Position numbers and translations under genes: made by a program. Below, piece after piece: positions 52,693 through 61,700 of a stretch of DNA of 64,000 nt. Below the pieces are notes generated by a model. That model was not told the origin of the DNA. It saw nothing but the letters and a program-made list of their open reading frames with translations, and did no database searches. Each line of letters starts with the position of its first letter. Positions within the stretch are counted from its first letter, which is position 1. The DNA is taken from NCBI RefSeq assembly GCF_015477765.1, contig NZ_JADLQQ010000001.1, positions 682,001 to 746,000 of the forward strand, given 5' to 3'. Source of the DNA: Nocardia transvalensis (GTDB lineage Bacteria > Actinomycetota > Actinomycetes > Mycobacteriales > Mycobacteriaceae).

Positions 52693-54030
52693 ATGGCTTC
52701 GACACAACCCGTGAGCGAGCGCAGGGTCATCGGCAACGTCATGCGCGGATCGCTCGGCAATCTGATCGAGTGGTACGACTGGTACGTCTACGCGGCATTC
52801 CGGGTGTATTTCGCCGACACGTTCTTTCCCCAAGGCGATTCCACCGCGCGGTTACTGCAGGCCACCATGGTGTTCGCGCTCGGCTTCCTCATGCGCCCGA
52901 TCGGCGGCTGGCTGCTCGGCCGCTTCGCCGACCGTGCGGGCAGGCGGGCGGCGCTGACCCTGTCGGTCTCCGTCATGGCCGCTGGATCGCTGCTGATAGC
53001 CCTCACTCCCGGCTATGAGACCATCGGCGTGCTCGCGCCGATGATCCTGCTGCTGGCGCGGTTGCTGCAGGGATTGTCGCTGGGTGCCGAATACGCCACC
53101 AGCGCGACCTATCTGTCCGAGGTGGCCACTCCTCGCAAGCGCGGCTTCTACTCCAGCTTCCAGTACGTGACGCTGGTGGCCGGTCAGCTGCTGGCGCTGG
53201 GAGTGCAGATCATCCTGCAGAACATCCTGACCCAGGATCAGATGCACAGCTGGGGTTGGCGCATTCCCTTCATCATCGGCGCATTCGGCGCGGTGGCGAT
53301 CATGTGGCTGCGGCGCGGTATGGACGAGTCGGAGTCCTATCGCGCCGAGGCGTCCACGACGGCGCAGCCCGAGGCGCGCGGCACGCTGCGGGTGCTGCTG
53401 CAGTATCCGCGCGAATGCCTGATCGTGGTCGGTCTGACCCTGGGCGGCACGGTGGCGTTCTACACCTACACCACCTACATGCAGACCTTCATGATCCACA
53501 CCGCGGGCATTCCGAAGCCGACGGTGGCCTGGATCAATTTCCTGGCACTGCTGGCGTTCGTGGTGATCCAGCCGCTGGCCGGGGCCCTGTCCGACCGCAT
53601 CGGCCGCCGGAAGTTGCTGCTGTTCTTCGGCATCACCGGCGCCCTGGGCACCGTCCCGCTGATGACGGTGCTGGGCGGAACCCGCAATCCGGTCGCGGCC
53701 TGGGCGTTGATGATGGTCGCACTCGTGATGATCACCGGCTACACCTCGATCAATGCGATCGTGAAGGCCGAGCTGTTCCCGACCCGGATCCGTGCGCTGG
53801 GGGTGGGGCTGCCGTACGCACTGGCGGTGTCCATCTTCGGCGGCACGGCCGAGACGGTCGCGTTGTCGCTGAAGGAGATCGGCCACGAGTCGGTGTTCTT
53901 CTGGTACGTCGCCGGGTGTATAGCGGTGTCGCTGTGCGTCTACTTCTTCATGCGGGAAACGTCGGCCACGTCCACGATCGACGCCGAGCACAAGCCCGAA
54001 ATCGAGACGGCCGCAAAGGTTTCCAGCTGA
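52693..54030 (+). CDS. MFS transporter of the metabolite:H+ symporter (MHS) type
   Basis: A 445-residue permease. The ATG at 52693 follows AAGGAG at 52681-52686. The N-terminus has GNLIEWYDWYVYAAFRVYFA, the first-helix signature of KgtP/ProP-like MHS carriers, then GRFADRAGRRAA and later LSDRIGRRK, the paired cytoplasmic motifs. About 12 membrane helices are expected. The closest known type is the 2-oxoglutarate or dicarboxylate permeases; the true substrate is open. It splits the two giant cassettes and shows no sign of taking part in them. Confidence 0.9.
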   Translation: MASTQPVSERRVIGNVMRGSLGNLIEWYDWYVYAAFRVYFADTFFPQGDSTARLLQATMVFALGFLMRPIGGWLLGRFADRAGRRAALTLSVSVMAAGSLLIALTPGYETIGVLAPMILLLARLLQGLSLGAEYATSATYLSEVATPRKRGFYSSFQYVTLVAGQLLALGVQIILQNILTQDQMHSWGWRIPFIIGAFGAVAIMWLRRGMDESESYRAEASTTAQPEARGTLRVLLQYPRECLIVVGLTLGGTVAFYTYTTYMQTFMIHTAGIPKPTVAWINFLALLAFVVIQPLAGALSDRIGRRKLLLFFGITGALGTVPLMTVLGGTRNPVAAWALMMVALVMITGYTSINAIVKAELFPTRIRALGVGLPYALAVSIFGGTAETVALSLKEIGHESVFFWYVAGCIAVSLCVYFFMRETSATSTIDAEHKPEIETAAKVSS

Positions 54031-54091
54031 CATCGCGGTGCGCCCGAGCTACGGCCGCGGTCCGTGGCCCGGGCGTACCGCACTCGCGGTT

Positions 54092-55666
54092 TCAGGCGTC
54101 GGCGCCGTGGCGCTCCTGGTATCGCTTCTCGAATTCGGCGATATAGACCGAGGGCGCGACCGACGACGAGGACTGCTCGAGGACACCGTCGTCGGCGATG
54201 TAGAAGATCGCCCGGCCGATCGCGATCTCGCCGGGCTGGGTGGGCACGTAGACCATCCAGCCGCAGTTGATCCGGTCCGCGCGCAGCCGGTCCAGCGGAT
54301 ATCCGGAGGTGTCCAGGTTCTGGTCCAGGATGTACTGCCGCACCTGCGCGACGGCTTCGTGCTCGGGCATGGGATCGGGCAGCGTCAGGGTGACACCGGC
54401 CATGGTGAGTTGATAAAAGGCGCTATCGATATCGAAGCCGCCGTCGTCACCGAAGGCGTCCACCAAGGTGTCGCGGGTGACCACACCGACCTCGGCGGCC
54501 GACACCAGATCGGCCACCGCGGCGCGCTGCCGCTCGGTGGGCTGCTCCGCGACCAGCCCGGCGATCACATCGGTGACGGTGTCGGCGGTCCAGAAACCGG
54601 GCACCGCTTCGGCGAGTCGGTCGGCCGCCGGTGATGCGCCGCGATACCAGCGCCCGTTCTCCCACCAGTAGCAGAAGCTCAGCAGGCCGTTGGCCGCGCG
54701 CGGATTCAGCACCGGGTTGGCCACCCACTCCGGGGCACCGGCATACAGGCCCGGCATGGGCGCGTCGTCGTTGTACGCCGCGTCCAGCTCCGGGGCGTTC
54801 CATACGCCGCCCGACAGCACCGCACGGCCGCCGGGCAGCAGATACAGGGTCGAGCCGCTGCGCCTGGACCCTTCGAACCAGCCCAGCGACGGCAATACCC
54901 GCGGTCCCCATTCGGATTCGCGGCCGACGAACGCCGCCGCCATCACCGCCCAGCGCGACCACATGGTGGGCAGGGTGGGGAAGTCACGCTCCGAAACCAC
55001 CGGTCGCACACCGGCGGATCGATCGTCGCGGGCCCGGCGGGCGGCCTCCGCCGGCGGCCGCGACTGGCGACCGGCATGTCCGATGTAGGCGGCCAGCCAC
55101 ACCGGCAGCCGTTCGCGCGGATATGCCTGCAGGTCGGCCCGATACACCTCCGGGCGGAACAGCTGGTCGTCCGGGAACGGGTCGTCGCCGTAGTCGTAGT
55201 CGACCTCCAATCGACCCGCGTTGTCGAGCTGAAGCAACAGCCGCCACCACGGTCCCTCGGACAGGCCCGCCGACACCTCGCGCTGTTCGCGCACCAGGGC
55301 GAGCACCGCCTCCGACGCCGGGATGCGCACCGATCGTTGCTGGTCGTCGAAGAAGACGATCTGCGCTACCTCGGCCACCGCGGTGACCGCGAAGGCGGCC
55401 TCCAGCCGTCGCCACCCCTGCGGGCCCGCGGCCGCGAGGTCGCGCGCGATCCGATGGCTCAGGCCCTTGGCCCGAGCGGCCGGATCCGACGGCTCCTCGG
55501 CCAGACTGAATGTGATGTCGGGTTCGGCGTCGGACTCGGCAAGTCCCTTCGCGAAGGCCGCCATCACCTCGTCGTCGCGAGCGCCCTCCGAGGCGTCCGG
55601 GCGGTGATCGGGGGCCGGTTCGCCGGGCAGCTGGTTGTCGCGGGCGTCATCGTCTGGTCTGGTCAC
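54092..55666 (-). CDS. Candidate immunity protein of the second giant
   Basis: A 524-residue soluble acidic protein, GTG start, 76 bases downstream of the second giant. Residues about 95-205 (GPWWRLLLQLDNAGRLEVDY; DYGDDPFPDDQLFRPEVYRA; YPRERLPVWLAAYIG) resemble YezG/DUF600-type immunity domains. The C-terminus (RINCGWMVYVPTQPGEIAIG; FYIADDGVLEQSSSSVAPSV; FEKRYQERH) is a second conserved module I have seen beside T7SS toxins of Nocardia. Placement and content suggest it neutralises the giant or binds its C-terminus. Confidence 0.65.
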   Translation of the reverse strand: MTRPDDDARDNQLPGEPAPDHRPDASEGARDDEVMAAFAKGLAESDAEPDITFSLAEEPSDPAARAKGLSHRIARDLAAAGPQGWRRLEAAFAVTAVAEVAQIVFFDDQQRSVRIPASEAVLALVREQREVSAGLSEGPWWRLLLQLDNAGRLEVDYDYGDDPFPDDQLFRPEVYRADLQAYPRERLPVWLAAYIGHAGRQSRPPAEAARRARDDRSAGVRPVVSERDFPTLPTMWSRWAVMAAAFVGRESEWGPRVLPSLGWFEGSRRSGSTLYLLPGGRAVLSGGVWNAPELDAAYNDDAPMPGLYAGAPEWVANPVLNPRAANGLLSFCYWWENGRWYRGASPAADRLAEAVPGFWTADTVTDVIAGLVAEQPTERQRAAVADLVSAAEVGVVTRDTLVDAFGDDGGFDIDSAFYQLTMAGVTLTLPDPMPEHEAVAQVRQYILDQNLDTSGYPLDRLRADRINCGWMVYVPTQPGEIAIGRAIFYIADDGVLEQSSSSVAPSVYIAEFEKRYQERHGADA

Positions 55667-55742
55667 GTCGCAGCAATCTCCTCATCCCTGACTGGTTCAA
55701 TCCTGGCACAACCGTGGGAATGTTTTCTTCTGTCCTTCCGCA

Positions 55743-58700
55743 TCATCGCCCGAAGATCCGGCTGCGCCGATCCGGATCGGCCCACACATCACGAATCAAC
55801 AGCCCCAGATCGAGATCCGCCGTAACCGCGCGATAACGCACTTCACACCCGAATCCACCACCGCCGGTCACCGCAAACCGAACCTGCCTGTCCCCCAACA
55901 CTTCCCAGACCACGGCAACACCTGAATCCTCCAGCCCGAACACCCGCTCACCCACACGGACCCCCAACCCACCGGCCCCCCGATAAAACACCACATGAAC
56001 CTCCCCCAGCCGCCCATACACCCCACCCGGCGCCCCGACGACTCCCGGCGCCTCGCGCATTTCCCCGCTCCCCGGATCGAACAACGCATACTGCCCGAAC
56101 CCACCGTGCTCCTGCACCAACAACTCACCGCTGCCTGCACGCTGCACAGCACTGGTGAAGGACCGTCGTCGCCCCGCTCCACCGCCGCGCCTGGCGCCAC
56201 CACCGGGTGTGGGCGGTAGAACAGGCGGCGGCGCAACGGCGGGTCCATTCTCGCCGCCCTCACCGAACGGCTGCGGTTCACCGGAGCGCGGCAACAACGG
56301 GTGTTCCGGTTCGGTCAGGTATCCCGGCTCCAACGACCGCGGTGGTTCCGACGGGCGGTGCGACGGCTCCGGCAGTGCGGGAGGCCCGGACAAGTCAGAT
56401 GGCGGCGGCACCGGAGACTGTGACAGCCCTGGCAGATGAGGAGGCTCCGGCAGACGGGGTGGCTCCGGCGAATTCGGTGGCATCGGTGAGTGCGGCGGTG
56501 CCACAGGACGGTGCGGTGGCGCCGGCGGATGTGAAGGCTCCGGCAGGCGCTGGGGCTCCGGTAGATGTGGAGGCACCGGCGGGTGCGGGGGCACCGGCAG
56601 ATGAGGAGGCACCGGCGGGTGCGGGGGCTCCAGCAGCCGAGGAGGCACCGGTGCGTCCGGGGGCTCCGGCAGCCGAGGAGGCACCGGTGCGTGCGGGGGC
56701 TCCGGCAGCCGAGGAGGCACCGGCGGGTGCGGGGGCACCGGCGGATGGGGTGGCTTCGGCGGATGTGGTGGTGTCGGGGAGTGCGGCGGTTCCGCAGGAG
56801 GGGGCGGTGGTGCCGGAGCGCGTGGGGGCTCCGGGAAGTGTGGGGGCTGGGGTGGTTCTGGGGGCTGGGCTGGTTCTGGGGGCTGGGGTGGGTGAGGGAG
56901 CCAGGTGGGGGTTTGGGGAGTGGGGGGCTCGTAGGTGGGGAGGTCGAAGTCGTAGGACTTCGGGGGGTGAGGGATGTGTGAGCGGAGGATCGGACGGCGG
57001 GCAGGTCGGTGGGCGTCGTCGGGTGGAGGTGTGGTGTTGGTGCGGTCGTTGCCGTTGTCCGCGGGGGTATGGGTGTGGTCGGCGGTGCCCTCGGAGGAGG
57101 CTGGGTCGGGGCGGACGGTCGTCTCTGGCGAGACAGCTTGGGGGCGAGATGGTTCCGGCGCGTTGGCCGGACTGGGCTCGGTGGTCGCGTGCGGTTGCTC
57201 GGACCGAGAGGGGTTGGCCGGGGGTACGGCGGGATCGGAGCTCGGGGTAGGAGATTCGGGTGGAATACCCCTAGTGGGTTCGGTAGTGCCGAATTCCCCC
57301 ACAGCCTCAGCCAATTCCCGCCGAAGTCCCTGCACCCGCTCCATCAACTCACGATGCTGGCGATCCGCCTCCTCCTCGTTCCGCCGGAACACCTCGTCCA
57401 GCTTCGCCAGTTCGCGGTGCAATGCTTCCTCGGGGCGGGCGGCCTGGGGAGATGAATTCTCCTGGTGCTCAGGGGTGTTCGCGGGACCGTCGGGTGTGGA
57501 GGGCCGATCCGATTCGGGCTGATGGTGTGGGGCCTCGCCAGGGGTGGGGTCGAGGGGAGGTGGTGAGGGGCTGTGCTCCGGTCCGTCGGGCTGGTCGCCA
57601 GGATGCAGGTCGCGGGAGTTCTGCTGGAGTTGGTCGGACAGGTCGGCCAGGCGGTTGATCTGCTGCTGCCGGTTTCGGATCTCGTCGCGCAAGGCGTCGA
57701 CCTCGGCGTCGAGATCCTCGGGGCCCTCGTGGTTGTCGATTCGGCCGTCCCGGTATGCCTCGTACACCTTCTTGAAGGTCGTGCCGTCGGCGCCGGCGAG
57801 GTCCACACCGACCAAGCGGGACCAATCGCCGCCGGGCTGTGGGCGGGCCGGATCCGCGGGTGGCTCTCCGGCGCGCGCCGCGGCCTCCGCGACGGCACGG
57901 GCGAAATCGAGGGGATCGGCCGATCCCAGTGCGTCCGTGATGATCTCGCGCAATCCGGGCAGGGCAGCTACGTCGTGCACCCGCGCCTCTTCGTCGGCCA
58001 CACGCGGATCGGCGGCTCGATCGCCGCGCGGCACCTCGGAGTAGGGATCGGCACCGATCACTGCGCGCGCGTATTCGGCGAACGCATCGCGCACCAGCGC
58101 GTGCTGCCCCTGTGCCTCCAACGCCCGGACCGCCCGATACAACTTCTTCGGATCCAGGCCGTTGCGATCGGGTTCCCATTGCGTGGGGCCCTTTTCGAGC
58201 ACCGTCGGCTTCATCGGTGAGAGGTCGGTCGGATCCCCATCCTCGCCGAGCAGCCGCTCCGCGAGCCGCTGCCGGGCGGCGTCGACCACCTCGGGGTCGA
58301 CCGAGCGCACCAGCTTCGCGTAATCGATCAGCGCCGTCATCTGCTGTTGCCGCAGGGCCGTCCGCTGACCCGCATCGGCGATCCGCTCCGCCAATGCATT
58401 CGGGGTCAGCTCCGCCTCCGTGAGCCCCAGTAGCTCCGCCAACGGCGCCCGTCCCTTGCCGTCACTGCCCTGCAGCAGATGGAAGGTCTGGATGTCGTTC
58501 ATCGATCGCGCATAGTCCGACAGGGCCTCGATCTGCCCGGCCCGCACGGCGTTGACCAGTTTCAGATCCGCAACCGTCCGCGCCAGCTCCTGCGGATCCT
58601 GCAGCATCCGAAGCACATCCGTGGGTCCGAGCCCCAATTCCCGTGCGACATCCACCAGATCGCCGAGGATCTCGTCCGGCGATCGGGGTGGGGTGAGGCT

Positions 58701-61700
58701 GCCGTCGTCACCGTGCGGGGCGGTCTCCGCAACCGGGTCGACGGTGTGCGGCACCACCCGCCACGGACCGTCCCCGTCCCGCAGCATCGTCACGATCAGA
58801 TCACGGCCGTCGACGGTGCCTCGGTGATGATGCACCTGCGGCGTCTCGACCGGATCGAGGTGGATGTCGCCGGTGGCGTCGACGCGCACCTTTCGGTAAT
58901 CCACTTGCACCGCACCGTCGTTCAGCGCCGTCGCGAGATCCGGATGCGCCGCGAGGAGATCGGCCAGCACCTCGTCTCGCCCGCGCGGCCCGTCGACCAC
59001 CACCAGCCGATCCGGTTGCCCGTCCCCGAGGGGAAGCCGGGCCGCTTGATCCCCGTAGGGCTCTCCGACGGGCGGTTGCTCCGGCGGCAGGTGCGCGGCC
59101 GCGGCGAGTTCGGCGAGCCGGTCGGCGCGAGCGGCGTTTTCCGCGCGCAACCGATTGACCGTGTCGTCCACCCTCAGGGTGCCGTCCGGATTGCGTCCGG
59201 TGACCTCATCGAAGCCGAGGCCGAACATCTGTGCCCACGTGGACAATTCGTCGCGCAGCTGATCGCGCCGCAACGCGTGTTGGAAGTAGGCGGCGGGCCC
59301 GTCGTCACGGCCCGGCTCCGGATTCTCGCCGACGTGATTCCACTCCGGCAGCGGGTCGGCGCCGTTGCCGACCGGCACCGTATCCCGCAGACCGAGATCG
59401 CCGCCCCGGGCAACGATCAGCTCGGTGAGGAAATGCCCCATCGGGTTGTCGTCGAAGAAGCTGCGCGGCACCTCCCCCTTCGGCACCGCGACGGCGGTCC
59501 CGTCGGGGGTGCCGTCGCCGTCGCGCCACACATAGGGGCGAGTGATCTCCTCGTCGTAGCGCCGGGCCGCATCGGCGAGGCCCTCGATCGAGGCCGCCGC
59601 CCGCAAACACCGGTACTCCTGCTCGGCCAGTACGCGGCGAACGGTGTCCGGGCTCTCGTCGGGCAGGGGGAAACCGAGCCGCTGCGCCAGCTCCGAGAGC
59701 GTCTCGTCCCCCGGTGGCGGGGCGTCGGGAGGGGGTTCGATCTGCTGCGGTGCGTCCGGAATAGGTTCGTGTTCGAGGTCGACGGACTCCTCGATCGAGA
59801 TCAGGTCATGGACCACCAGCTCGTCGATCATGCGCCGGCGGAATTCGGGATCGGTGCTCGCGTCGAACAGCTCCCTGAGCCTGGCGCGCGCCTCATCCCC
59901 CGGCATCAGGTCGAAGCGAGCCAAGTCGACCAGGATTCTCCGCCGTAAGTCCGGATCGGTGACCTGATCCAGCAGCTCGCGCAGATCCTGCCCGGCGTCT
60001 TCGGGCCTGATCCAGCCATGCTCCAGACCGTCGGCGATATTGCGATGTGCCTGCTCGGGATCACCGTCGGTAAGCCAGGGCTTGTATTCCTCCCCGGCGG
60101 AGGTGTGCATCGGCACGTGCTCGCCCGCCTGCAGCACCATCCGTGCCGAGAGCCGACCCAGCAGCGGAAGATGTTCGCGGTTCTTCCAGACCGTCACACC
60201 TTCCTTCAGAACGCGGACGACCGGATCGCCGCCCGATCGTCCCGATTCGGGTGCGGGCGAGGCCGTCGGCCCGTCGTGCGGCGGCGGAGGCGGCGCACTC
60301 GGAGGGTGGTGTTCGAACAGGTCGGGCGCGTGGACAACACCATCCTTGACGGCGGTCTGGCCGCGCGAATCGAGGCCGGAACCGGATGGGTACTTGTAGG
60401 AGGGGCCCTCGTAGGGGCGCGGGCTCAGCGTCTCCCGAATCCGCTGCCACATCCGACGCAAGAGCGGCCTGCGCGCCGGGGTGTCATTCCCTTCCTGTCG
60501 TGCGAGTGTGTTGCTCCCCTCGGAAGTAACCGGTCGCCAACTATTCTCGCCATCGGGAACAACGCGCACCGGCACCTGTTCGCCCTCGACATCGACCTGG
60601 ACGTCGCGCGCCTGGTCCGGCCCGGTGATCGCGTCCGGTTCGAGCACCGGCGAATCACCCACAGCGCCTTGCTGATTCGAATCGCCCCGCGACCGATCCT
60701 CACCCGGATCGTCCGGCACCCCGGCCGCTTTCGGCGGACCGGACGGCGGTTCCTTCCCACCACCACCGGCACCACGAGCCGGAGTGGCCCGCTGCCCCGG
60801 ATCAACACCCCCGTGCGCGGCCGCCACCGGCGCAAAGGGCACTGAACCATCCGACTCCGACGCCCCGCCGCGCTGCTCGGCCCGCCCAGCCTCCGCCTGC
60901 GCGGCCCCGGCCTGCAAAACCCCCTCGACTTCACCCCGTGCAAGCCCAGAACTCTCCGCCCGATTCTCCGAGCCTGCCGATGCGCCGGACCGATCTTTAC
61001 CCGACTCACCGGCCCCCTGGGACGCGCCAGCAGTCCCACCCTCCCGAGCACCAGCGTGGGCCTCGCTCCCGGACCTCGATACATCCATTGTGCCGGAACG
61101 GTTTTGACCGACTCCACCCGAATGCGCCGTCTCCTGAGGCGCGGCCCTCCCCTCCCGAGCACCACCGCTGCCTTCACCACCGGCCTGCCCCCGCGGTTGC
61201 TCGCCCCGCTGGGCACCTATCGGCGAACGCCCCTCGGCGGTGGCACGAGAACCCGCACCTCCGCCGTTGTTCTCACCCCCACTCGTCGACGCCGCGGCAG
61301 GATGGTGCCCGACCAGCGGCGTCCCACCGGACACCGAGCCCACCGCAGGCCCGGCCGCGGCAACCCCGACGTGGCCGGAAACCGCTCCCCCACCATCGTT
61401 TTCACCGCCCCTCGCCGCCGGTTCACCTTCCCGTACTCCCTCACGCACACCCGAACCCACCGGCTGCTCAACCGAACCCGCGCCGTTCTCACGCCCCGCT
61501 CCCCCTTGCCCCACACCACTATCAACCCGCTGCTCCACGCCACCATCAACCCGAGCCCGCTCCTCACCCCCGTCAGCCGCCCCCGCTTCGGCCCGCGCCT
61601 GCACAACCCCCGCACTCTGCCCCTCCGTTTCCCCTGCACTACCGCGCTCACTCACCCCCTGTTCACCCGAAAGCTGCTGCACTTGACTTCCGTGACGCCC

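Noticed and set aside
56569..56748. Regularly spaced 36-bp repeats considered as a CRISPR array
   Set aside because: There are no spacers: units are directly adjacent, in frame and code for a proline-rich linker, and no cas gene is near.
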